Assembly: GCA_000432015.1 (NCBI GenBank) | Contig: HF985532.1 | Span: forward strand, 3,204-12,883 | Direction of reading: 5' to 3' | DNA length: 9,680 nt | Source: Clostridium sp. CAG:1024 | GTDB lineage: Bacteria; Bacillota; Clostridia; Christensenellales; CAG-138 | Shown here: positions 1 to 8,600 of the stretch, piece by piece | How positions within the stretch are numbered: position 1 is the stretch's first letter | How the letters are laid out: each line of letters opens with the position of its first letter | Notes under the pieces: generated by a model | What the model saw: only the letters and a program-made list of their open reading frames with translations | Database searches by the model: none | What the model was told of the DNA's origin: nothing | Program-made: the position numbers and the translations under genes

Positions 1-376
1 GCGTCTTGACCTCCTCACGATGGATCGTGATGAGCGGGTTCTTCTCGATACGCTCCGTCACCATGCGGGAAAAGCCCTCGCGATCCACGGCGAGTGCGCC
101 GCCCGCCGGAACACGCGTTGCGTCCGCGCAGTGCAGGATCAGCGAATCGAGCTGCCGCATTTCCTCCTTCAGCAGACCCACGGCATTTTCGAGCCGGTCG
201 GAGCGCAAAGAATTCGAGCAGACCAGCTCCGCAAAGCCGTCCCCCGTATGTGCGGGCGAACGGTTCACGGGCTTCATTTCATACAGATCCACGCGGATGC
301 CGTATCGTGTCAGCCGATCGGCTGCCTCCGCTCCGGCAAGTCCCGCGCCGATCACGGCTGCACGGCGCTCACGCAT
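1..376 (-). CDS. trmFO: TrmFO, folate/FAD-dependent tRNA (uracil-54-C5) methyltransferase, N-terminal part
   Basis: This is the first 125 codons of a gene that runs off the left edge. Family knowledge: TrmFO makes 5-methyluridine at position 54 in the T-loop of tRNA in the cytoplasm, taking the carbon from methylenetetrahydrofolate and using FAD and NAD(P)H. Seen here: an N-terminal dinucleotide-binding loop GAGLAGAE (residues 10-17); then YEMKPV and PAHTGDGFAELVCSNSLRSD (41-60), the most characteristic TrmFO stretch; then LKEEM (69-73) and VPAGGALAVDREGF (89-102). Cys53 falls at the position of the Cys53 described in the Bacillus subtilis enzyme. The ATG at 374-376 has an AAGGAA Shine-Dalgarno (381-386) and overlaps the topA stop by 8 bases, so translation is probably coupled to topA. 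The second half, including the other catalytic cysteine, is outside the window. The identification is secure. Confidence 0.96.
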   Translation of the reverse strand, partial: MRERRAAVIGAGLAGAEAADRLTRYGIRVDLYEMKPVNRSPAHTGDGFAELVCSNSLRSDRLENAVGLLKEEMRQLDSLILHCADATRVPAGGALAVDREGFSRMVTERIEKNPLITIHREEVKT

Positions 377-2471
377 CTTCTTCCTTCGCCTTCTTCGTAT
401 TTCTCAGGATATGTCCGCAGTCTTTGTCCATGCAGATCACATAGCTGCCGTTGCGGCCGATCTTCTGCACCATCATGCCGCCGCACTTTTCGCAGCGGAT
501 GTTTGTCGGCTTATCCCAGGAAACAAAATCGCAGTCCGGGTACCGTTCGCAGCCGTAAAACGTCTTTCCGCGCTTGCCCTTGCGCTTGACGAGCGCCGAG
601 CCGCACTTCGGACAGGGTACGTCGATCTTTTCCACGATGGCCTTCGTATTCCGGCAGGCCGGGAAATTCGGGCAGGCAAGAAAGCGTCCGTAGCGCCCCG
701 TTTTATACACCATCAACGCGCCGCATTTGTCACATTTAACGTCGGAGATCTCGTCGGGGATGTCGATGATCTCTATTTCTTTCTCTGCTTTATCGAGTGC
801 GATTTTGAACGGGCCGTAGAACTCCCGAATGACCGTTTTCCACTCGTCCTTGCCGGACTCCACGCCATCGAGCTTCTCCTCCATACCGGCCGTAAACTTT
901 ACGTCCGCAATGTCCGAAAAATGCTCGCACATCAAGCCCGTCACGACAAAGCCCAGCTCCGTCGGCACGAGAAGTTTCTTCTCGCGCGAAACATAACCGC
1001 GGTCGATGATCGTCGAGATCGTCGGCGAATAGGTGCTCGGGCGGCCGATGCCCTTTTCCTCGAGCGTCTTGACGAGCGTTGCCTCCGTATAGCGCGGCGG
1101 CGGCTGCGTGAAGCGCTGCTCCGGGTCAATCTTCGTGCGCTCGAGCGTATCGTTTTCATGCAGTTCGGGCAGCGTGACCTCCTTTTCCTGCACATCGTCG
1201 CGGCCCTCGGTATAGACCGCGGTAAAACCGTCGAACAGCGTGCGCACGCCGTTCGCGCGGAAGATGCAGCCGTTCGCGTCGATGCTTGCGGTGGTGGTGG
1301 CGTACCTCGCGTCGCTCATCTGGCTTGCAAGGAACCGTTCGTAGACGAGCTTATAGAGCTTGAACTGGTCGTTCGAGAGGTGCTCTTTGATCTTCTGCGG
1401 CTCATTGTCAATGAGCGTCGGACGGATGGCTTCGTGCGCATCCTGCGCGCTTGCGCGTCCCTTGTACACATTGGGCTTTGCCGGCACATAGCGCTCGCCG
1501 AACCGCTTGCCGATATACGTGATCGCCGCGTCCTGGGCTTCCTTTGCAACACGGACGGAGTCGGTACGGATATACGAAATGAGACCCACGGGGCCTTTCC
1601 CGCCGATGTCGATGCCCTCATAAAGCTGCTGGGCGACCATCATCGTGCGCTTTGTGGTAAAGCCGAGCTTTCTTGCGGCCTCCTGCTGCATACTGCTCGT
1701 GGTGAACGGCGGCGCGGCATGGCGCGTCTTTTCACCCGTCTTCAGCTCGCTCACTGTGAACGCCGCACCCTCGATGCGATCCAGCACCGACTTTGCATCC
1801 GCTTCGGAGCGGAGCTCACGCTTTTTGCCGTCCTCGCCGTAATACTTGGCGTCAAAGTTCTTTTTGCTGTTCTTTTCATGCAGATGCGCGGTGATCGACC
1901 AGTACTCTTCCGGTACGAAATCCATGATCTCTTGCTCGCGGTCGCAGATGATACGCGTCGCTACCGACTGCACGCGGCCAGCGGACAGTCCCTTCTGCAC
2001 CTTTGCCCACAGGATGGGGCTGATCTTGTAGCCGACGAGCCGATCAAGCACGCGGCGCGCCTGCTGTGCATCTACGAGCCGCATGTCGATGGGACGCGCG
2101 TTCTTGATCGAGGATTTGACAGCGTTCGCCGTGATCTCGTTGAACACAATGCGGCACTTGCTCGCGGGATCGAGGTGCAGAATGTGCGCCAAATGCCAGG
2201 AGATCGCTTCACCCTCGCGGTCAGGGTCGGTCGCGAGATAGATCTTGTCGGCCTTCTTGGCCTCCTTGCGGATCTTTTCCAGCACCTCGCCGCGACCGCG
2301 CAGCGTAATGTACTTCGGTTCAAAATCGTGCTCGACATCCACGCCCATCTGGCTCTTCGGCAAATCGCGCACATGGCCGTTGGACGCGATGACCTTATAA
2401 TGGCTTCCGAGAAACTTTCCGATCGTTTTGGCCTTGGCCGGAGACTCTACGATGACTAATGTTTCGGACAT
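369..2471 (-). CDS. topA: DNA topoisomerase I (type IA)
   Basis: This 700-residue enzyme relaxes negatively supercoiled DNA by passing a strand through a transient single-strand break. Domains in order: a TOPRIM domain at the N-terminus with VESPAKAKTIG (8-18) and the metal-binding TDPDREGEA (81-89); the topoisomerase core with GLSAGRVQSVATR (161-173) and the active-site tyrosine Y300 in GLISYIRTDS; PPPRYTEATLVKTLEEKGIGRPSTY (457-481); and three C-terminal four-cysteine zinc ribbons (C580/C583/C600/C606, C620/C623/C641/C647, C660/C663/C680/C685). Length and architecture are normal for Bacillota. The ATG at 2469-2471 is chosen because MSETLVIVESPAKAK is the standard N-terminus. A G-rich GGGGGAA (2479-2485) lies 7 bases upstream and is only a moderate Shine-Dalgarno. 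The dprA stop is 21 bases upstream, and the 3' end overlaps trmFO. Codon 5 is TTA, the only TTA, CTA or TCA codon in the gene. Confidence 0.98.
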   Translation of the reverse strand: MSETLVIVESPAKAKTIGKFLGSHYKVIASNGHVRDLPKSQMGVDVEHDFEPKYITLRGRGEVLEKIRKEAKKADKIYLATDPDREGEAISWHLAHILHLDPASKCRIVFNEITANAVKSSIKNARPIDMRLVDAQQARRVLDRLVGYKISPILWAKVQKGLSAGRVQSVATRIICDREQEIMDFVPEEYWSITAHLHEKNSKKNFDAKYYGEDGKKRELRSEADAKSVLDRIEGAAFTVSELKTGEKTRHAAPPFTTSSMQQEAARKLGFTTKRTMMVAQQLYEGIDIGGKGPVGLISYIRTDSVRVAKEAQDAAITYIGKRFGERYVPAKPNVYKGRASAQDAHEAIRPTLIDNEPQKIKEHLSNDQFKLYKLVYERFLASQMSDARYATTTASIDANGCIFRANGVRTLFDGFTAVYTEGRDDVQEKEVTLPELHENDTLERTKIDPEQRFTQPPPRYTEATLVKTLEEKGIGRPSTYSPTISTIIDRGYVSREKKLLVPTELGFVVTGLMCEHFSDIADVKFTAGMEEKLDGVESGKDEWKTVIREFYGPFKIALDKAEKEIEIIDIPDEISDVKCDKCGALMVYKTGRYGRFLACPNFPACRNTKAIVEKIDVPCPKCGSALVKRKGKRGKTFYGCERYPDCDFVSWDKPTNIRCEKCGGMMVQKIGRNGSYVICMDKDCGHILRNTKKAKEEDA

Positions 2472-2492
2472 GCTTGCATTCCCCCACAACGG

Positions 2493-3650
2493 TTACTCTT
2501 CCAGTAGTTTCGTTTTCAGGCTGTCCAGCGCGTAGACGCGGCCGGGTAGCTGCTTCATTATTCCCGAAAACGTCATAGCTGTCAAGGCTGAATTTAGCAA
2601 TCCGGTCGAAAGTCCCGTTTGTTCGGCAATGGAATCTGCATCGTTTTCCCCGAGAAGCAGCACACGGCAGACGGCCTGCTGTTCCTGCGGCAGTGACGAG
2701 AGCCGTATCTCCTTCGGCGCGCCGGCGCTTACCGTTTTCGGAACCATGCCGCACAGGAACGTCAATTCGTCAAGAATATCCGAGATGGCAAAAACGGGCT
2801 TGGCTTCGCCGTTTTGGATCATTCGATTCGTCCCGGCGCTCTGCGGGTCCGTCAGACGGCCCGGCACGGCGAACACCTCGCGTCCCTCGTCGTGCGCATA
2901 GCCTGCGGTGATGGACGTCCCGCTGCGCTCGCCGGCCTCCACGACCACAACGCCGCGTGAAAGTCCGCTCATGATGCGGTTCCTGACCGGAAAGTTTTCC
3001 CGGCTGGGTCTTGTGCCCGGCCAAAACTCGCTGACGACCGCGCCCCGCTCCGAGATCTCCGCGTACAGCGCTTCGTTCTCCTTCGGGTACACAACGTCGA
3101 TGCCGGATCCCAGCACCGCGACGGTCGGAAGCTGGCGCGTTCCGGCCTCCAGTGCGCCGCGCGCCGCCTCGGCATCAATGCCGCTCGCCATGCCGGAAAC
3201 GATCGTGGCGCCCTGTTCCGCAAGCGCCCGGGAAAACGTCCGCGCGATCCCGCGGCCGTACTCCGTACTCTTTCTTGCTCCGATCACGGCGATAGGCAGC
3301 AAAGGATCGGCGTCGAGCCCACCGCGCACGAACAGGGCTTCCGGCGGGTCATGGATCTCCGACAGCAAGGCGGGATAGCCCTCCGAGTCACGCAGCAGCA
3401 CGGTAACGCCGCGGCGATCCATCCATGCCTCGAGCCGCTCAAAAAAGCCGTCGCCCGCAGCTTCATACATCCGGGCGCGCGTTTCCTCGCCAAGTCCGGA
3501 AAATGATCCGAGCGCATGCCGCGCGGCCAGTTCAAAGGTTTCCGGCAGCGGCGGGAGCATTCGTGCGAGGGTCCTGTACAGCCGCGGCGAGGACTTTGCC
3601 GCATAATGCAAAAAGAGCACGAGCCGTTCCTGTTCGTCGAGCGTTCTCAT
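2493..3650 (-). CDS. dprA: DNA-processing protein DprA (Smf)
   Basis: This 385-residue protein belongs to the DprA/Smf family, which binds single-stranded DNA and loads RecA on incoming DNA during natural transformation; it is also common in bacteria not known to be competent. Seen: an N-terminal helical region with a helix-hairpin-helix-like stretch (about 1-80); the Rossmann-like core with AVIGARKSTEYGRG (121-134), VSGMASGIDAEAARGAL (151-167), AVLGSGIDVVYPKEN (178-192), SEFWPGT (207-213), FPVRNRIMSGLSRG (220-233) and EVFAVPG (258-264); and a C-terminal winged-helix-like region (about 315-375). The usual histidine of the GID..AH..AL motif is alanine here (A163). The ATG at 3648-3650 starts 7 bases after the comM stop, with AGGAG (3661-3665) inside the end of comM. 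A longer in-frame form would run far into comM and was not chosen. The C-terminal 35 codons use several codons rare in this window (CTA, TCA, ATA). Confidence 0.97.
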   Translation of the reverse strand: MRTLDEQERLVLFLHYAAKSSPRLYRTLARMLPPLPETFELAARHALGSFSGLGEETRARMYEAAGDGFFERLEAWMDRRGVTVLLRDSEGYPALLSEIHDPPEALFVRGGLDADPLLPIAVIGARKSTEYGRGIARTFSRALAEQGATIVSGMASGIDAEAARGALEAGTRQLPTVAVLGSGIDVVYPKENEALYAEISERGAVVSEFWPGTRPSRENFPVRNRIMSGLSRGVVVVEAGERSGTSITAGYAHDEGREVFAVPGRLTDPQSAGTNRMIQNGEAKPVFAISDILDELTFLCGMVPKTVSAGAPKEIRLSSLPQEQQAVCRVLLLGENDADSIAEQTGLSTGLLNSALTAMTFSGIMKQLPGRVYALDSLKTKLLEE

Positions 3651-3657
3651 GGATCCT

Positions 3658-5181
3658 TCACTCCTGTCCGTTTTTATCAAGGCTGCGGTACTGAATGGCT
3701 TCCGCAAAATGCTCCGGCCGAATCGCTTCGCTTCCTTCCACATCCGCGATCGTGCGCGCGACCTTCAGAATCCGCTGATAAGCGCGTGCGGAAAGATTCA
3801 GCTGCTGGTATGCCTGCCGCAGAAGCTTTTCGGAGGCGGCGTCCGGGGTGCAATACCGCTTGATCGCCGCCGTATTCATTTGTGCGTTGCAAAAAATTCC
3901 TTCTTGCTTGAAACGTTCGCGCTGACGTGCGCGCGCCGCATTGACGCGGCCTCGGATCACGGCGGACGGTTCGCCGCTGATTTTGGACATGAGTTCCCGG
4001 TATCCGACCTCCGGCATTTCCACATGGATATCGATGCGGTCAAGCAGCGGGCCGGAAATGCGGGCGCGATACCGTTGGATCTGCGAATAGGTGCAGGTGC
4101 AGGGATTGACGCGCGAGCCGTAATTCCCGCAGGGGCACGGATTCATGGCGGCGACGAGCATGAACTCCGCCGGATACTGCGCCGTTGCGGCTGCGCGGCT
4201 GACCGTGATGACGCCGTCCTCAAGCGGCTGACGCAGCGCCTCCAGCACATCGCGCTTGAACTCCGGCATTTCATCGAGAAACAATACGCCAAGGTGCGCC
4301 ATGCTGATCTCGCCCGGCAGCGCTCTTTGGCCGCCGCCGACAAGCGCAGCAGACGACGCGCCGTGGTGCGGTGCGCGAAACGGCCGTTCCCGCACGATAC
4401 CTCCGCCGCGGGTCGCACCCGCGATGGAATGGATCTTCGTGATCTCCAGCGATTCTTCCAGCGTCAGTTCCGGCAAGATCGATGGGATGCGGCGTGCAAG
4501 CATGGTCTTGCCCGAGCCCGGCGTACCGATCATAAGCAGATTGTGTCCGCCCGCTACGGCGATCTCCGCCGCGCGCTTTGCGCCCTGCTGCCCCTTGATC
4601 TCCGAAAAATCCGCTCCGTAGCTGATGCTCTCCGGATCCCATTGTCGCTGTTCGGCGGGCGGGATACATGCCTCCCCGCGCAAATGCCGTGTGAGTTCCC
4701 GAAGCGTCGTCACCGGATAGACCGAAACATCTCCGAGATACGCCGCCTCCTCCGCGTTCTCCGCGGGAATAAGGAATTTTCTTGTGCCATGACTGCGCGC
4801 GTCGATCACCATCGGCAGCACGCCGGATACGGGGCGCACCGTGCCGTCGAGCGCAAGCTCTCCGATGATCGCATAGCCGTCAGCCGCGTCCCGCGGGATC
4901 GCCCCGGCCGCCATGAGCAGCGCCGCAGCGATCGGCAGATCGTAGATCGCCCCCTCCTTCTTCATGCCTGCGGGCGCAAGGTTCACCGTGATACGCGCGA
5001 CCGGATAGGGCAGGTCGGAGTTTTTGATGGCGGAGCGGATGCGGTCCTTAGATTCGCGCACGGCCGCATCGGGCAGGCCGACGGTCTCATAGGCGGGAAG
5101 TCCCGTTGCAAGATCCGCTTCCACAAGCACGGGGAAGCCGGCGATCCCGTTCAGTCCATGACTCAAAACCCGTGCAAGCAT
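3658..5181 (-). CDS. comM: ComM/YifB family Mg-chelatase-like AAA+ ATPase
   Basis: This 507-residue protein is full length for the YifB/ComM family. Family knowledge: ComM is a hexameric helicase that promotes branch migration of integrated single strands in transformation of Gram-negative bacteria; its role in Clostridia is less clear. It is not a real magnesium chelatase. Seen: an N-terminal S5/Lon-protease-like fold (about 20-142) with GLPAYETVGLPDAAVRES and VNLAPAG.KKEG..YDLP; Walker A GTPGSGKT (219-226); the APHHGAS segment (270-276); Walker B GVLFLDEMPEF (298-308); paired cysteines in NPCPCGNYG and NPCTCT (C349, C351, C362, C364), probably metal binding; GPLLDRIDIHVEMP (377-390); and a C-terminal helical Mg_chelatase_C region (about 410-500) with LSARAYQRILKVARTIAD. 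The ATG at 5179-5181 follows the gtrA stop by 6 bases and has a strong GGGAGGA (5192-5198). It lies immediately before dprA, as in many Bacillota. Confidence 0.96.
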   Translation of the reverse strand: MLARVLSHGLNGIAGFPVLVEADLATGLPAYETVGLPDAAVRESKDRIRSAIKNSDLPYPVARITVNLAPAGMKKEGAIYDLPIAAALLMAAGAIPRDAADGYAIIGELALDGTVRPVSGVLPMVIDARSHGTRKFLIPAENAEEAAYLGDVSVYPVTTLRELTRHLRGEACIPPAEQRQWDPESISYGADFSEIKGQQGAKRAAEIAVAGGHNLLMIGTPGSGKTMLARRIPSILPELTLEESLEITKIHSIAGATRGGGIVRERPFRAPHHGASSAALVGGGQRALPGEISMAHLGVLFLDEMPEFKRDVLEALRQPLEDGVITVSRAAATAQYPAEFMLVAAMNPCPCGNYGSRVNPCTCTYSQIQRYRARISGPLLDRIDIHVEMPEVGYRELMSKISGEPSAVIRGRVNAARARQRERFKQEGIFCNAQMNTAAIKRYCTPDAASEKLLRQAYQQLNLSARAYQRILKVARTIADVEGSEAIRPEHFAEAIQYRSLDKNGQE

Positions 5182-5187
5182 CGTTTC

Positions 5188-5661
5188 TCAGTCCTCCCGT
5201 TTTCCTTGAAATACGAACAGGCGGTTCCCGATAAAATTCACGACGATGGCGCAGGGCGTCGCAATGAGCTTTGCGACCGTATCGCCCTTCACAAAACCGG
5301 ACAGCCACGCAGGGATCCAGCCGGACACCCAGCCGTCCGTGATGCCCAGCGCGTTTCTGCACAGCCACATCACGCCGAGCGATACGCCGAGCGACGCAAG
5401 ATTCACGATAAGGAACAGCAGCATCTCCCGCGCGGAGTGCGTCCGGCTGTCGCGAAACGTCCAGTTGCTGTTCCACAGATAGCTGTTGACCACGCCGCAG
5501 CTGTAGCCGACGACCTGCGCCAGATACGTCCAGCCCGCGAGCAGGTTCAGCGCCTGAAACACCAGAAAGTCAACGAGCGTATTGAGCACGCCCACAAAGC
5601 CGAACTGGATGAACTGAACGATCGTTCCTTTTGCTCCAGCTTTTCTTTCCTTATGCTCCAT
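5188..5661 (-). CDS. GtrA-family membrane protein, putative polyprenyl-phosphate-sugar translocation partner
   Basis: This 157-residue integral membrane protein has the usual GtrA length and pattern of four hydrophobic segments (about 14-38, 42-60, 79-103, 126-150). Family signatures: QFIQFGFVGVLNTLVDFLVF (17-36), a glycine-rich first helix with N and D; NSYLWNSNWTFRD (59-71) after helix 2; and VNFIGNRLFVF (141-151) in helix 4, with a short basic tail. Family knowledge: GtrA proteins work with polyprenyl-phosphate glycosyltransferases in modifying O-antigen, teichoic acid or arabinogalactan, and are thought to flip or bind the lipid-linked sugar. The ATG at 5659-5661 lies inside the 3' end of the upstream GT-C gene (11-base overlap), with GGAGGA (5672-5677) encoded in that gene. 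That coupling supports a shared pathway: GtrA would supply donor to the GT-C enzyme (inference). No GtrB/DPM1-type donor synthase lies in the window. Donor sugar and transport direction are unknown. Confidence 0.92.
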   Translation of the reverse strand: MEHKERKAGAKGTIVQFIQFGFVGVLNTLVDFLVFQALNLLAGWTYLAQVVGYSCGVVNSYLWNSNWTFRDSRTHSAREMLLFLIVNLASLGVSLGVMWLCRNALGITDGWVSGWIPAWLSGFVKGDTVAKLIATPCAIVVNFIGNRLFVFQGKRED

Positions 5662-8600
5662 ACATCAACGCTCCTCCGGGCAGTTTTTTGAGGATCAGCG
5701 CCCAGCTTCTCGGGATCCAGAGGCCCGAAATACCGGGATACAGCAGAACAAAGAGCAGGATCGCAACCCCGAGCCAGACCCACTTGACCCATTTGATCCG
5801 CGGTTCGCGTTCCTCCCATTTTGCGAGGGCATACACCGTCGCCATCAGCAGGAACGGTACCGTCGCAAAGAAATGGTAAATGAACGTGCAGCGCGGCACG
5901 AGCACCCACGGCAGGTAATTCGCAAGCACACCCAAGCAGATCACCTGAAGCGCACGATCCGGCTTGATCTTGCCGGAGCACCGCTGCATGAGCAGCACGA
6001 TCGCGCCGATCGTACTCACCCACCAGACGGCCGGGTTGCCGGAAGCCGTGAGCGTGGAGATCTGGCCGTTTGCAGAGCTGCTGAACGCGTACCACATGGG
6101 ACGCAGCGTAAACGGCCACTGCCACCAGCTCGACTGATACGGATGCGTTGCATTCAGTCCGCTGTGATAGCTAAACATGAAGTCCTGATAACTCCAGCAG
6201 GTCTTTACCATGTCGGACAGTCCGTAACTGCCCGTGCGCTGGCCCGCCTCGTAGATGTAGTACGGCGTATAGGACAAAAAGTAGATCGTCACCGGCACGA
6301 TGATAAAGAACAGCACGCACCACAGAAGCGTCTTGAGCGCATACTGGAAAAAGACGCCGGTGGCTTTGCGCTCGGACTTTGTGCCGTCCGCCAGCGCCTC
6401 GCTGTATTCCCGATAGCGCGTCCCGAGCGATACGAAGAACAGCACGGCAAGCCCCGCGCCCGCATAGAAGCAGATCCACTTGCTCGCCGCACCCACGCCG
6501 AAGAAAACGCCGGACAGCGCAAGCGGACGGAGCGTCTTGGACAGGCCGTCGGTAAAGAAGTTCATCTGGATGTACTCATACATATAGTAATACATCAGCA
6601 GGATGAAAAACACCGCGTAAACGTCGATCGTTGCGATCCGCGTCTGGGTAAAATGCATGAAATCAAAAGCGAACAGCGCCGTCAAAAGGAACGCATAGTT
6701 CGTGTTTTTCAGCATCCGTTTGCCGAACGCATACAGCACCGGCAGCATTGCGATGCCAAAGAGCGCACCGACGATCCGCCAGCCGAACGGATTCATGCCG
6801 AAGATTGCAACGCCCAGCATGATGAGGAGCTTCCCGAGCGGCGGATGCGAATTCTCATACGGCCGGAGATTGTGCAGATGTTCATAGGCCGTTCTTGCAT
6901 GGTACAGCTCGTCGAAGTACATGCCGTTATAATAGGACGGCCGCTCCGGAACGGTGTCCTGCTCGTCGAGAAGCGCTGCCTGCGATCCCTCCGGCTCTAC
7001 GACATGCGCTGGGATCGGCTTTCCTTCCGCATCGATGAAGGCGATCTCGTTGAGCTTCAGCCTGCCGGAATACAGCGTCAGTTCCACCCGATCCGCCGTA
7101 AATGCCGCGTCGAACCGCTGCCAACGGAACATGTTGTCATAGATCTGCTCATAGGTCGTCTCAAAATCTCCCGCCCGCAGCAGCATCGTTCCGCTGTGTT
7201 TCGTTGCCGGATCGCCGATGTTGCAGTAGACCCAGTATTCCGAAACCTCGCGCTCGCCGTCAAATGCTACCGTCACCGTTTCGCCGAGCGTTTCCGTCTG
7301 CCAATATGTTTCCGGTGCGTTCAGTGTTCCGAGATTCGTGAGCGCCACAATGCCGTACACGAATACAAGTGCGCCAAGGATCACACGGTCCCGTTTCGTA
7401 TAGCGCAGCCTGTGCTCTCCCGGTCCGTCCGGGAGGATCATGCGGGGCGCGCTGCTCTCCGCCGCTTTCCGTTTTGGCGTTTTCTCCGGCAGGACGATCC
7501 GGTTGCGGATCAGGATCTGGAACGTGACATACGCCAGATACAGGAACACCAGCAGCTCCAGCGCCGCGCCTGCCCGCGTGACCGCGTTGTACAGGCTGCC
7601 GCGCGCGTTCCGGTGATCCACGATATACATCGCCGCCAGCACATTGAGCAGGATCGACACCGTAAACCCTCCGAAGCAGAGAAGGATGCGACGATCCCGT
7701 TCCAAAAGATATGCCATGAGCAGCAGCAGGAGCACCGGGAACAGATAACGCTCGTGCATGTAATGTCCGAAGGTGAAGATCATGGCGATCATAAACGCGC
7801 CGGACAAATACAGCGCGCCGGGCCGCGTCTTTGCACTGCGGCAGTAAGCGAGTCCGGAAAGCGCCACCGCAAGCACGATAAATACCGTTCCCCAAGCACG
7901 GAAGGATATGCCGAGCACCGTGCGCGTCACGGGCGCCCAATTCGCCCCGAGCAGAGCCGGCACGTTGAACGCTTCGATCGACGCATAGGCATAGGAACCG
8001 GCGGTGGATACATATTTTTGGATCAGCCAATCCCATGCCTGCGTGGACCGGAAGGGATACGACAGCGCAAGGATCACGGCCACCGCCGCGCACACGGCGA
8101 GAAGCGTGTCTGCAAGACGCTTTTTCCACTGCGGGCCGAAAATGCCGTACACATACGCGACCGCAAGCAACGGCCCGAGCATGAGCGCCTGCGGTTTCAT
8201 GAGGATCGCAAGGCCATAGACCGCGCCTGCGAGGATCCGTTTTTCCGTGCAGAACAGGTAACAGGCAAGCACGAGCAGCAGCGAAAGCAACGAATCGATC
8301 TGCCCCCATGCGCCGGAAATGTACATGCCTGCGGGGTTGATCGCAAACAGTCCCGCAAGAATGAGTGCAAAGGCTTCGGAGATCCCCTGCTTTCTTGCAA
8401 GCCGATAGATGAAATACCCCGCCGCAAGATCGGCGATTGTCGCAGGGAGCTTAAAAAGCAGCACGTAGCCTGCGCTTCCGTAGCTGAGTCCGAGCGTTTT
8501 GCCGATCCATGCCATCAGCCAGAGAATATACATATATCCCGGCGGATAATCCGCAAACATTCCGCTCGTATAAAACGCCGCAGGACCGCCATTCAGCATG

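Noticed and set aside
6..2459. Plus-strand open frame of 817 codons opposite topA and trmFO
   Set aside because: It is codon-aligned with topA and is open only because topA avoids TTA, CTA and TCA. Its translation is arginine/histidine-rich with no recognisable domain, while topA is unambiguous.
2472..2489. Upstream in-frame TTG (2487-2489) as start of topA, adding six residues
   Set aside because: TopA proteins normally begin at the MSETLVIVESPAKAK-type segment, which the ATG at 2469-2471 gives exactly with a G-rich site at good spacing.
3651..3743. Longer dprA N-terminus reaching into comM
   Set aside because: The extra 31 residues overlap the well-conserved end of comM, and the ATG at 3648-3650 has a proper ribosome binding site and a typical DprA start.
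3649..5691. Plus-strand open frame of 680 codons opposite comM and gtrA
   Set aside because: It is codon-aligned with both genes and spans their boundary. It is explained by the same codon avoidance and shows no domain or convincing start signal.
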